A program made the translations under genes and the position numbers. A stretch of 64,000 nt of DNA, taken from positions 186,001 through 250,000 of the forward strand of contig JAJNNC010000001.1 of assembly GCA_021730635.1 (NCBI GenBank), given 5' to 3'. Each line of letters starts with the position of its first letter. Position 1 is the first letter of the stretch. Below, one piece after another: positions 46,126 to 55,073 of this stretch. The notes below the pieces were generated by a model. The model was not told the origin of the DNA. It worked only from the letters and a program-made list of their open reading frames with translations, and did not search any database. This DNA comes from Catalimonadaceae bacterium JC749 (GTDB taxonomy: Bacteria; Bacteroidota; Bacteroidia; Cytophagales; Cyclobacteriaceae).

Positions 46126-46429
46126 GTTTAACTGAGTGATTGGTTAACCAATTTATGGTATACCAGTTAATTTTCCTAGAAATAAACCGATTTTTTTTAT
46201 CTTTTCACAAATGTTCATACTAAATAGTCAAATATTATAAATTTTGTAAAAGAGAGTAGCTTAATGTACCGGGTGCCATATAACTGGACAACTATTATAA
46301 TTCAATCTCACTGTTTATTTTTTGCATAAACTAATGTCAAAATATGCCACTATGGCCGAAATCACCCAACAGCAAGCTTGATTAGCAGAGAAAATATAGG
46401 TCAGTATAGATAGTTTGCTTTTCAAGAGC
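46126..46429. other. 304-bp region upstream of FadR copy 1
   Basis: No gene is seen. The left end contains the operator pair at 46139-46165. The remainder is AT-rich (long runs such as GATTTTTTTTATC) and leads into the stop of the PL6 gene. The FadR promoter should be here. Confidence 0.6.
46139..46165. promoter_or_regulatory. Tandem palindromes, candidate FadR/ExuR-type operators
   Basis: ATTGGTTAACCAAT (46139-46152) is a perfect 14-bp palindrome and TGGTATACCA (46156-46165) a perfect 10-bp one, with centres 15 bp apart. TGGTATACCA is the core known for enterobacterial ExuR/UxuR, which belong to the same FadR subfamily and sense hexuronates. They lie 14-40 bp upstream of the FadR copy 1 start. 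The second FadR gene has the same pair with the same spacing. Confidence 0.7.
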
Positions 46430-48676
46430 TTATTGACTTATGATTTTAACATTATTTTTACTGAACGCCAGGCTATTACTGACAACGTCTCCGGAATTTG
46501 TAAGCGTAATATTATTAATGTTGGTGACGGGTTCGCCATTGGTGAGGTGTAGTGTCAATGGGGCACTTTCCTGCCATTGAGAGTCAGAAATGGTCAGGTC
46601 TTGTACTCCATGGAACTTAAGCGAAGCCTTTGTCTTATTGCGTGAACCTTTGCCAACGTCTGTAAAGGTAGATTTTGTGACGCTTACAATGGGGCCAAAC
46701 GTACTTTCATCGTTCCCTCCCCTATAAATATTGACCGCGGCCCCTTCCACCTGCTCAAACGTACTCCCGGTAATAATCACATGTTCAACATTATACATGC
46801 CCAAATCTTCCAACTCCTGAGCCATGGATATAACGGAACCCGTCACATGATGAAAATTGGAGTTTTCAATCAGTATAGTGTCAGCCATGGTAGCTGGGTA
46901 AATCTTTAAGAAGTCGAAAGTATGATTGACATCCAGGTTTTTTATTTCACAGTTTCGGACAAAGAGCTTGTAGTTTCTGTTCATGGAATATTTACTGGTA
47001 CTTACAATGCTGTTGCCTGCCATGTCAGGAGATTTGGAGCCATCAAGTATGACGTTGACCAGTTCCAATCCTCCTTCATTCTCAATGCTGAAAAATGAAT
47101 TCTTTTCAGATAGAATAGTTGGCTTATCGGAAGCTTCAGACAGGATCGTGACCAGGTGATGAATGGGAACATTTTTAGTCAGCAGGTACTCAGCAGCGCC
47201 TCCCAATACCAGTATGTCACCGGATTCACTCTCTTCCAATGCGTTCAGTATGGTATTGACTCCTGGCGCCACATGAATCTTTTTGCCGGTTCTAAAGGTC
47301 GGCTCTTTAAAATCCTGTGTGTAGTATTCAGCTCCGGTTTCACTTTTTTCTACAGGTAGCTTAAGGTCTGAAAAACCTATTTTATCCAGTAACTCCTTAG
47401 CAGGAACTTCCAAACCATTGTCATTTTCATGCACTTGATAATCAACGAGTTCAAATCCCTTTTCCTGAGGCGGAATGGCTTCTCTGTTAATCAGGTTTTG
47501 AGAAAATGTAATGCCGGAAATATCATCATAAACTGTGAAGGGGTTAGGGTTTGTCTTGCTTAAGAAAAGATTTCTGGAAAAGGTGGTCCCAATGGGTACT
47601 GCCGAACGTTCTGCATCACTACCGGCACAGAACTGTACATGGTCGCAATCGATGATAATATTACCTTCCACTTTCGAGTCTACTACCTGATTGTAGCGGT
47701 TGATCGGTGAGTTAGGGACTCCGTTCATGATGACCAATGCCCCTCGGAAGCGATACCCGGTAAGACCACTCATATAATTGTTGACAACAGTCTGGTATTC
47801 ATTAATCACCCGTATACCGCCGGTGTTAGGCTTTCCCTTCCCGAGAAAATAGTTGTTCTCTACCAGGGTGTGCTGCCCGTGACGCATGGTAAGGGTTCCC
47901 CGGCACTGGTCAAACACATTGTTTTGGAAAACATTTCTCCCTGATTTATTGGAAATAATCTCGTGCTCGCCGTCGCAGCGGTCAAAATAATTGTTTCTCA
48001 CCATGGTCTTGCTATCAGTTAGGGAATAATGGCTGGTTCCAATTCTGAGTGTTTCACCACCATTGGCAGCCAGATTTTGCCGGGGACCAAAATAGTTATA
48101 CTCAATCAGGTGGTTGTTCTCCCTGCTTTCTTCAGTATTTAGCATCACGGCCATGGTCACGCCTAAATTTCTTTTTCCGGTCAGGCTGTTGTGGTCAAAT
48201 GTATTGTTCTTCCCATACATGGTTACCCAAATGTCTGATTCGAATCGCTCAGGGTTACTAAAATTATCGATGACACAGTTCGTTACCCTGGAATGATTTG
48301 CCAATTGGTCTTCACTGGTCCGAAAAGAGATGACAGCACTGGTTGGGGAATATCCATTTCTAAATACTAAGCCTGAGACTGTGAGGTAGTTGCCCGACAG
48401 GCTTAGGTTAGACTGACCTTCAATAAACACTTTACCAGCTTCTTCGGCAGTCAGTGTAATCAAAGAATCTTTTTTTCCCTCCCCTATAAATTCAATTTCA
48501 ATATCTTTCCAAACTCCGTTGGCCAGGGTGATCACACTCCCCGGCTTGGCATCGGCTATGGCCTTTTCTAATTCGGCTTCATTGCTGACCAGACTGGGGC
48601 CTGCACTATCGCAGGAAAATATGAATTGGGAAAAAAGTACGAAAACCAATAGTTTAATAAAGAAATGTTTCATCAT
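46430..48676 (-). CDS. Alginate lyase, polysaccharide lyase family 6, lipoprotein
   Basis: The protein has 748 residues with a lipoprotein signal ending FIFSC (Cys22), so it is likely on the cell surface. It is a right-handed beta-helix with many short N-x-F and N-N-x-F turns. The PL6 catalytic Lys and Arg are visible as SNKSGRN (Lys244) and MRHGQ (Arg265). A second beta-helix half from about 440 makes it a long, two-domain PL6 enzyme like known exo- or endo-alginate lyases. It would start alginate breakdown outside the cell and lies between the two FadR paralogs. Confidence 0.9.
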   Translation of the reverse strand: MMKHFFIKLLVFVLFSQFIFSCDSAGPSLVSNEAELEKAIADAKPGSVITLANGVWKDIEIEFIGEGKKDSLITLTAEEAGKVFIEGQSNLSLSGNYLTVSGLVFRNGYSPTSAVISFRTSEDQLANHSRVTNCVIDNFSNPERFESDIWVTMYGKNNTFDHNSLTGKRNLGVTMAVMLNTEESRENNHLIEYNYFGPRQNLAANGGETLRIGTSHYSLTDSKTMVRNNYFDRCDGEHEIISNKSGRNVFQNNVFDQCRGTLTMRHGQHTLVENNYFLGKGKPNTGGIRVINEYQTVVNNYMSGLTGYRFRGALVIMNGVPNSPINRYNQVVDSKVEGNIIIDCDHVQFCAGSDAERSAVPIGTTFSRNLFLSKTNPNPFTVYDDISGITFSQNLINREAIPPQEKGFELVDYQVHENDNGLEVPAKELLDKIGFSDLKLPVEKSETGAEYYTQDFKEPTFRTGKKIHVAPGVNTILNALEESESGDILVLGGAAEYLLTKNVPIHHLVTILSEASDKPTILSEKNSFFSIENEGGLELVNVILDGSKSPDMAGNSIVSTSKYSMNRNYKLFVRNCEIKNLDVNHTFDFLKIYPATMADTILIENSNFHHVTGSVISMAQELEDLGMYNVEHVIITGSTFEQVEGAAVNIYRGGNDESTFGPIVSVTKSTFTDVGKGSRNKTKASLKFHGVQDLTISDSQWQESAPLTLHLTNGEPVTNINNITLTNSGDVVSNSLAFSKNNVKIISQ

Positions 48677-49183
48677 AGTCGTTAGGACTCTACTAATATT
48701 AGAGCCGTTTATTTACAAAGTGGAATTGTTAAGTTCGGTAGTGGCTAGTTTCTAATGCGTAATAATGGCATATACACCTTCATCCGGGGTAGTAAGGAAA
48801 TTACCCGCTATAAAGCAGTTTTCAGATACGCTCTATTCTTCTATATGCATGCCTTCATCAGCGTTAACTGTACCTCTATTTTGTCTGCCCTGACCGAAAG
48901 GGAATTAATTTGTATAATGCGATCAGCGCCATGAGGATGCAAGAATTACGCCCTTGCAAGGGAAGTGTTAGATTGTGTTTCATGAGTAGTTTATTTTAAA
49001 GTGTCAGTAATGACAGCTCAGGGAAAAGGACATGAAACCGCTTGACAAGCCAAACAGAATTTGGCTATATTTGGGAATCAAATTACGTTCACTCGGAAAT
49101 ACTGTTTCAATTTGGCGATTGTGAGGTATTTTCTCGTGATTGTGTCCGAATGGATTAGCTACTAACTAGGCTAATCCATTTTT
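48677..49183. other. 507-bp region upstream of PL6
   Basis: No gene is recognised; short frames are without motifs. No TGGTWWACCA palindrome was found here, unlike in front of the FadR genes. TCAATTTGGCGAT near 49108-49120 occurs in inverted orientation near 45283-45295. A hairpin at 49147-49178 lies directly beyond the end of FadR copy 2. Confidence 0.55.
49147..49178. terminator. Strong hairpin at the 3' end of FadR copy 2
   Basis: AATGGATTAGC (49147-49157) and GCTAATCCATT (49168-49178) form an 11-bp perfect stem with a ten-base loop, five bases beyond the FadR stop. The T-run lies on the plus strand side, so it would act as an intrinsic terminator only for plus-strand transcription; for the minus-strand FadR mRNA it would be a stable 3' hairpin. 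Confidence 0.5.
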
Positions 49184-49930
49184 TTATTTCTGATTGCCAT
49201 TGCTTTTGTTTAACAATTGGTTTTTGCTGATAGAAAAATTCAGAATTTCCTGCAAGTGGCTGTTCATTGCTTCTGCCGCCTTTTCACCATTTTTCTTTTC
49301 AATATATTCCAGAATTTTGTAGTGTTCTTCTAAGGCTGTAACCGGCCTGTTGCCAGCACAGACATTATTATCTTTAAAATACGTTAGTATGTCTGGCGTA
49401 ATAATGAGCATTAAAGATTTCAACACCGGGTTTTTACTTGCTTCAGCAATTTTGAGGTGAAACAACAAGTCATATTCTACTGAATCTTTCCCTGATGACA
49501 CAGCCTTCTCGTAGTCAGAAAGTGAATTAGATATTGCTACAATGTCATCATCTGATCTTCTTAACGCAGCCAGTCGTGCAGAATTTGTTTCCAGCAATAC
49601 TCGAGTTTCTACCAAAGCGTAAAAATCTCTGCCTTCCATCTGTAAGACGTCGGAAATTAGCCCTTCCAGGGCAGTAATACCAAGCCCTGCTACTACGGTT
49701 CCACTCTGGGGTAAGGTCTTAAGGATACCATAGAATTCAAGTTTTTGTATGGCTTCCCGTACATGGGAGCGACCAACCCCCAGGAGTTCGCTCAATGCCC
49801 GCTCAGATGGCAATTTGTCACCTGGCTTTAGCTGGCCGGTTGAAATTAATTCTTTTATCTGCTGAATAATCTTATCAGCAGGTTTTTCTATGATGATCTC
49901 TTTAAAGGTTTTTAAGAATTTCTTTTCCAT
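49184..49930 (-). CDS. FadR/GntR-family transcriptional regulator (copy 2)
   Basis: The protein has 248 residues and the same layout as copy 1. Shared segments include GQLKPGDKLPSERALSE, KLEFYGILKTLPQSGTVV, ALEGLISDVL, LVETRVLLETN and LMLIITPDIL. Recognition-helix residues differ slightly (GVGRSHVREAIQ against GVGRTHLREARR), so DNA preference may be alike but not identical. It precedes the PL6 gene on the same strand by 507 bp. Its start has a tandem operator pair, so autoregulation or cross-regulation with copy 1 is likely. Confidence 0.9.
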   Translation of the reverse strand: MEKKFLKTFKEIIIEKPADKIIQQIKELISTGQLKPGDKLPSERALSELLGVGRSHVREAIQKLEFYGILKTLPQSGTVVAGLGITALEGLISDVLQMEGRDFYALVETRVLLETNSARLAALRRSDDDIVAISNSLSDYEKAVSSGKDSVEYDLLFHLKIAEASKNPVLKSLMLIITPDILTYFKDNNVCAGNRPVTALEEHYKILEYIEKKNGEKAAEAMNSHLQEILNFSISKNQLLNKSNGNQK

Positions 49931-49938
49931 TTTTGAAC

Positions 49939-49963
49939 TAGTATACCAGAAACTGGTTAACCA
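49939..49963. promoter_or_regulatory. Tandem palindromes upstream of FadR copy 2
   Basis: TAGTATACCA (49939-49948, one mismatch from TGGTATACCA) and TGGTTAACCA (49954-49963, perfect) have centres 15 bp apart. They lie 9-33 bp upstream of the start codon and repeat the arrangement seen before FadR copy 1. Confidence 0.68.
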
Positions 49964-50601
49964 ATTTACAACAATAGTTTTTAATTAGCAAACATTACTT
50001 AAAATTTCATGTAAAATTTAATATTCATCTTGAATAACTATTATTTTTTCTCATCATTGATATTCATGCGTTTGCAAATACCTCGGCGTTTGGGTCAAGT
50101 ACGGCATGGTTCCACAGTTTCTAAGAGGGAATATCAGCTAATCAAATCTCCCTAGAATGTTTTCAAAATAGATTAGTTTCTTCTGTTGTATGAACCAACT
50201 TTTAGGAAAGTTCGTGCACCCTACTCATCTGTCCGCTGCCTAATCTAACCACTACCGTTTAAGGCTCTGTAAAAATCTCTTGGCTCTTGCACATTTTCAT
50301 AAGGGCTTCATCTTTGATTTTTTCAAGGCAATCCCTCGCAGAATGACGAAAACAGTTTTCTTAGTCATCACCTTGTACTTGACCATCAGCACATGAAATA
50401 CATTGATGAAAATGATAATGGGAAAATAGCTGAATTTTTGTTTAATGCACGTCTGATCCGGAGAAACGGAATGATTGTAAATTGCAGAATAGAGAAGCAT
50501 TGCGTAAGTTAAACCTTCTGTCAGATCAATGGAAAGCAGATGTACTACCGGAAAGAAAAGATATGATAAACAATGAATAGATAAACAAAAAAATATCTAC
50601 T
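49964..50601. other. 638-bp region upstream of the second Tat sugar isomerase
   Basis: This is the divergent promoter region of FadR copy 2 and the isomerase gene. It is AT-rich. A minus-strand frame at 50297-50500 (67 residues) and a plus-strand stretch near 50480-50580 (NREALRKLNLL then DQWKADVLPERKD) look like broken gene remains but cannot be assigned. Confidence 0.5.
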
Positions 50602-51582
50602 ATGAACGAGCGATTGAAAGCAGCTACCGATAGCCCGTCAAGAAGAAACTTTATCAAGAAATCTATCCTGTGGGGAGCAGTGATTCCTCTCCTGCCTGGA
50701 AATCTATCTTTGAGGTTTCATGATCATGCGGCTACTCCTTTGAAAATTCACATATTCTCTAAGCACTTACAGTTTTTGAATGAACAGGACATGGCTGACG
50801 CTGCTGCCGAAATAGGTTTTGATGGCATTGACCTAACAGTACGTCCTGAAGGACATGTACAGCCGGAGAGAGCGGAAGAAGATTTGCCGAGAGCGGTAGA
50901 AGCTATGCGTAAAGTGGGTTTCGCCCCCACCATGATGACCACCGCCGTTCATGATCCCGATAGTCCAATCGACAAACAAGTGTTGAAAACAGCCGCTAAA
51001 CTTGGGATGCAGTATTACCGCATGAGCTATTTTCGTTATCAGGATAATAAAAGCATCCCTGAATCTTTACTGTATTTCCAGCAACGAATGAAAGCGTTGA
51101 GTCAGCTCAATAGTGAGTTGGGTTTGACCGGATGTTATCAGAATCATGCTGGAAACTATATTGGAGCTTCTATCTGGGAGCTGTGGGATATTCTGAAGAA
51201 GGCCGATCCGCAGTCGATAGGCGCTCAGTACGATATCCGACATGCTGTGGTGGAAGGGGGCTTGTCCTGGCCCAACGGCCTGCAATTGATACAATCCCGC
51301 ATCAAAACCTTAGCCATCAAGGATTTTATATGGGAAAAGAAAAATGGAAAATGGCAACCCCAGCATACTCCCCTGGGAGAAGGCATGGTAGACTTTAAAA
51401 CCTACTTCCAGCTATTGAAAAAATACCGTATACAAGCTCCGGTATCTCTCCATCTGGAATATCCGATTGGAGGGGCTGAACATGGAGCCGCCAAACTATC
51501 GGTCGATAAACAAATTGTTTTTGATGCGATGAAAAGAGATTTAAGCACCGTCAAAGAGTTATGGCAACAATCAGAAGGATGA
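50602..51582 (+). CDS. Tat-exported sugar phosphate isomerase/epimerase family protein (second copy)
   Basis: The protein has 326 residues. A twin-arginine signal (SRRNFIKKSILWGAVIPLLPG) opens it, so export to the periplasm is likely. The TIM-barrel strands with metal ligands are seen in IGFDGIDLTVRPEGH, CYQNHAG, GAQYDIRHAV and PVSLHLEYP. Substrate unknown. It is a distant paralog of 6-1121 and lies divergently from FadR copy 2, next to the alginate locus, so a role in uronate or sulfated sugar metabolism is possible. Confidence 0.87.
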   Translation: MNERLKAATDSPSRRNFIKKSILWGAVIPLLPGNLSLRFHDHAATPLKIHIFSKHLQFLNEQDMADAAAEIGFDGIDLTVRPEGHVQPERAEEDLPRAVEAMRKVGFAPTMMTTAVHDPDSPIDKQVLKTAAKLGMQYYRMSYFRYQDNKSIPESLLYFQQRMKALSQLNSELGLTGCYQNHAGNYIGASIWELWDILKKADPQSIGAQYDIRHAVVEGGLSWPNGLQLIQSRIKTLAIKDFIWEKKNGKWQPQHTPLGEGMVDFKTYFQLLKKYRIQAPVSLHLEYPIGGAEHGAAKLSVDKQIVFDAMKRDLSTVKELWQQSEG

Positions 51583-52672
51583 GAGCAGTCTGCCGGAACA
51601 TAATTTTTTGACAGCAGCAGGTAACTTTTTCTCTGCTTGCGTTAGCAATAAGAGGTTGTTCATCGACTCATTGATCCTGGATTTTCCATTCAGTATTGGA
51701 TAAATAGCCTCGGACGCTCACCATGGCTTTGGACTCCTCCCTATATCTGGTCTACGATCTTTCGGATGGTGTAATCTATAAGGCCTGGAAAGGTGGGTTG
51801 CTACTGGAAGGGGCACCTCTTATTTTACCGATAGCTTTCAGCATTTTGTCTAGGTTGCCAAGCAAGGATGAAACGCTTCATTTGTGATCTGACCGACTTG
51901 GTTAGCACATTGATAGGAGGTGCCACCTGGCTGACCATCGCCAACTGTCACAAGCAGCTCAATAGGGGGTTGGGGGAGACAGTATAGAACGCTAACCCAC
52001 TTACAATAACATCACTGGTGCTGGGCATAATAGTACCTTTCTTTCAGGAGTTTGGGGTAATAGCTAGCTGGATTAGTGATTAAGATTAGAGTATCAATCC
52101 GCCCTTAAGACAGCCTATTGTGCTGTTGTATAATAGAAGTAGTGAGGCAGTGCTATGACAACTTATGCGTAGTCTGTGATTGTATGATACAGTTTTCTCA
52201 ATCATTTACTTAGAGTAGCTAGAGTTAAAATAAATCACATCAATGTTTTTAAATACTTGAGCTTTTTACTCCTTAGTGCCAGACTTGGATATATGATAAC
52301 CCTATACCTTTCCAGTTTTTTTAAGTGAGGCACCCTATCTCCTTATTTGACTTTTTAAGTGAAATAATGCCTATTTCTATAAAGGATAAAAACCTCTAAA
52401 TCCTTGTTAAATTTTCTTGAAATGAACATATAGTAAATTCGCTACTTGTGCTTATCTTTTCTCTATCCAATGGTAGCAAACTCTCTTGAAGGAAAGGGAG
52501 GGTGAATAGCTATGCTGCCCAGCATGTGGCTCAATTAAGTGACCAAGATAACCCCTTCACGCAATAGCTTTTCTAGCAAGAATTATCTGTAGAGTACAGC
52601 TAGTGGTGGCCATTATTTTTCTACTCTCCTCCATGCACAGCTGTGCTATTCAAGGAGATTGAATTTTTCAAC
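51583..52672. other. 1.1-kb gene desert with relic fragments
   Basis: No intact gene is found on either strand. A cytochrome-type fragment lies at 51723-51887. At about 51988-52083 a plus-strand stretch reads TSLVLGIIVPFFQEFGV and ends at a stop, resembling a permease C-terminus. The rest to 52672 has only short frames. The region appears to be decaying former coding DNA. Confidence 0.5.
51723..51887 (+). pseudogene. Fragment of a c-type-cytochrome/PQQ-like secreted protein
   Basis: This 55-codon frame reads LYLVYDLSDGVIYKAWKGG then LLEGAPL. The pattern of (W/L)VAYD...IYK.WKGG..F.GA is one I know from the start of large secreted Bacteroidota cytochrome-containing proteins. The rest of such a gene is missing, so it is a relic. 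Confidence 0.4.
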
Positions 52673-54172
52673 TCACAATTTCTTGTATAAAGGGTTTAAG
52701 TCCAGGCTATCCTCCATTTCCTTTTGCAGTTGCATCAATGCTTTGAAAAGCTGTTTCACCTTCTTTTTGTATGGCTGTTTGTCAGCCAGGTTATGTAACT
52801 CCTTAGCATCTTTTTCCACATGATACAATAACACTTTATCAATCGCAGGATAAACAATCAACTTAAACCCATCTTTGCGGATCATGCGCTGGCTGTCTAT
52901 ATAAGCCCCATATATGGCCTCATAGGGGCTCCTACTAGTTTCTCCCTTAGCTAAAGATAACAGACTGTTGAATTCAACATAGCTGGGCTTTTTAATACCT
53001 GCCAGCTCCAAACTACTGGCCATCACATCCTGAAGGTAGATATCAGCATCTATTTTTTTGCCTTTGGCAAGTTCCGGGCCTACTACCATAAAAGGAACCC
53101 GGATACTATGGTCAAACATGTTTTGTTTCCCCAACAGACCATGTTCACCACAGGCAAGGCCATGATCTGCTGTAAAGAAGATATAAGTATTGTCTTTTTG
53201 ACCATTTCTGTCTAACGCCTCCATTATGTGCCGGATTTGCTCATCCATATGGGTGATGATGGCGTAGTATTCCTGCCGGTGCACTTTTACGGCGTATGCC
53301 GTCCGGGGAAAGGGCGCCAGCTGCTCATCACGCAGGGCCTTACCACTGCCCATGGCCTCTTTAAAAGGATACGCTGCCATAAAATTCTCTGGTACTGAGA
53401 TATTATCCAAAGGATACTTCTCTACATATTCCTTGGGAGACTGGCGGGGGTCATGGGCTGCATTAAAGGCCAGATACATAAAAAAAGGAGCTTCTTGGCT
53501 GGCTGCCTCTTCCAAAAAAGAAAGCGCATCATGGCGGAGCACCTCACTCCAATGCGTGCCTCCTTCCCAAAAGCCACCAAATTGCTTTTCCCAAGGCTGC
53601 CAGCCCTTATCGTTTTCATGTTTGGGACGATGATAGCCCTCGGCTACGTCCTTGGGCATCCCTGGCCTGATGTGGGCCGTATGCATAAACAGCTGAGGGG
53701 CTGGCGCTGCCACATGCCACTTCCCACTCATATAAGTGTTATACCCTGCTGCTTGCATTAACTTTGGCCAGGTTTCTTCATGGTGTTTGCCTGCTGCCAA
53801 GGGCTTGTCCAAGGCATGGGCCCTCCACAAAGATCTCCCGGTAATCATCATCGCACGGGAAGCCATGCAGACGGCCCCATTCCAGGCACCCATGTTGTAG
53901 GCATGGGTAAAGGTGACACCTTCATGGACTAACCTGTCCAAAGCAGGCGTCATGATTTCTTCGTTGCCTAAGGCATGGATGGTAGAGAAGGCCTGGTCAT
54001 CGGCAAAAATGAAGATGATATTGGGTTTGTCAGTCCGAGACTCGTCAGTCCGAGACTCGTCAGTCCGAGACTCTTCAGCTGATGGATGGGTAGTCAAGGC
54101 CCCTTGGGAAAGAGAAGCTCCCCCTAGCATACTGCTTAGGCAAAAAATAAAAGTGAACAAGCCTTTAAACAT
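52673..54172 (-). CDS. Sulfatase, family S1 (formylglycine type)
   Basis: This 499-residue protein has a signal peptide (FTFIFCLSSMLGGASLSQG). Metal-binding Asp58 and Asp59 are in FADDQ, and the formylglycine motif is CMASR with Cys102 to be converted by a maturase encoded elsewhere. KWH near 163-165 and FFTADHG further on complete the site. It is nearest to choline-sulfatase/heparan-type members, but substrate is unknown. Just after the signal peptide the gene has three exact 15-bp tandem repeats coding DESRT. It may remove sulfate from algal polysaccharides in this locus. Confidence 0.9.
   Translation of the reverse strand: MFKGLFTFIFCLSSMLGGASLSQGALTTHPSAEESRTDESRTDESRTDKPNIIFIFADDQAFSTIHALGNEEIMTPALDRLVHEGVTFTHAYNMGAWNGAVCMASRAMMITGRSLWRAHALDKPLAAGKHHEETWPKLMQAAGYNTYMSGKWHVAAPAPQLFMHTAHIRPGMPKDVAEGYHRPKHENDKGWQPWEKQFGGFWEGGTHWSEVLRHDALSFLEEAASQEAPFFMYLAFNAAHDPRQSPKEYVEKYPLDNISVPENFMAAYPFKEAMGSGKALRDEQLAPFPRTAYAVKVHRQEYYAIITHMDEQIRHIMEALDRNGQKDNTYIFFTADHGLACGEHGLLGKQNMFDHSIRVPFMVVGPELAKGKKIDADIYLQDVMASSLELAGIKKPSYVEFNSLLSLAKGETSRSPYEAIYGAYIDSQRMIRKDGFKLIVYPAIDKVLLYHVEKDAKELHNLADKQPYKKKVKQLFKALMQLQKEMEDSLDLNPLYKKL
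54029..54073 (-). repeat. Three exact 15-bp tandem repeats inside the sulfatase gene
   Basis: GTCAGTCCGAGACTC occurs three times in a row, coding three DESRT units after the signal peptide. Units of 15 bp keep the frame, so copy-number change would only alter linker length. Confidence 0.95.
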
Positions 54173-54472
54173 GGATCTTTTTTTAGTTTTCAGGTAATTT
54201 CAAGAGTTACTGGCTGCTGGTACAGCATCTAACTTACGATAAATCTTTGTCAATATTGATTGAAAAAATATCTAAATGGCTTATGTAGTATTCATAATCC
54301 CGAAAGTCATTGTCACTCCCCACAGCGATCTTTTTCTCACCTGGTTCCCTGTCTTTTTGCTTGATTTATTCTCTGTAGGCAGGTAAGTAAGTCAGATTCT
54401 GGGTGCCCCAGGGATCTTACCGGGTATTAAAGAGTCAAGAAGACTGTATTATCACTAAAAGCAAACTTTGTC
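54173..54472. other. 300-bp gap, no gene seen
   Basis: The region between the sulfatase start and the prolyl oligopeptidase relic should hold the sulfatase promoter. No element is clear. Confidence 0.5.
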
Positions 54473-55013
54473 TTATAGATAGACTAACTGCCATAAGAGA
54501 AAAGCAAAAGGGTCGGTATAGTAGGCTATGGTCTCCTCAGCTGTTCCGCTTCCATGCCCTCCTTCATACAAGCGCAATAAAGTGACTCTTTCACTTCCTC
54601 TTTCTTGGGCTATTCTGGCAGCTAGTTTGGCAGGCTCCCAGGCCGGTACCCGGGTATACTGCTTTCCAGCGGTCAGGAGTAAAGCCGGGTAGGCCTCCCC
54701 TTTTTTTACATACAGATAGGTATCCATCTGGTCCATAGGCAAGGCTCCCTTCTTGGCTGGGTTCCAACACAGTCTGATCTTCTAGTGGAGAATTTCCCAG
54801 GATATGAAGCCTAACACGCACTTTGTCAAAAAGATCTACCGAATCTTCCGGTAGGCTCAACTGGGTGTAAAAAAAAGCCCGGCTATCCGGCAACCAACTC
54901 GGAAAGTAGGAAACACTGGCCTGGATCACATCCGAGCGTAACTCACCACGAGCAACATCCAACACCCGTATTTCCATCTGGTCGTTCCCTTCAGGATAGA
55001 GTTGCATCGCCAC
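54473..55013 (-). pseudogene. Broken prolyl oligopeptidase-family gene
   Basis: Two frames together show pieces of a S9 peptidase. The first (54591-55013) has propeller-type MEIRVLDVARGEL and SWLPDSRAFFYTQL. The second (54473-54742) has the C-terminal catalytic end, YPALLLTAGKQYTRVPAWEP and EGGHGSGTAEE with the active-site His. The hydrolase core with the Ser is missing, the Asp expected before RVP is absent, and the frames do not join. It is the remnant of a deleted gene of about 700 codons. Confidence 0.75.
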
Positions 55014-55073
55014 ATGTTATGTCATCTCAACACGATGGCAGCCGCCCAACGCGACTGGCATCGTGCTACGGGG

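Noticed and set aside
49147-49178. Hairpin considered as a third FadR operator
   Set aside because: The arms (AATGGATTAGC) share GGATTA with the susC palindrome but lack the TGGTWWACCA core, and the ten-base loop fits an RNA hairpin better.
50297-50500. 67-residue minus-strand frame
   Set aside because: Lies in the divergent promoter region of FadR copy 2; no motif.
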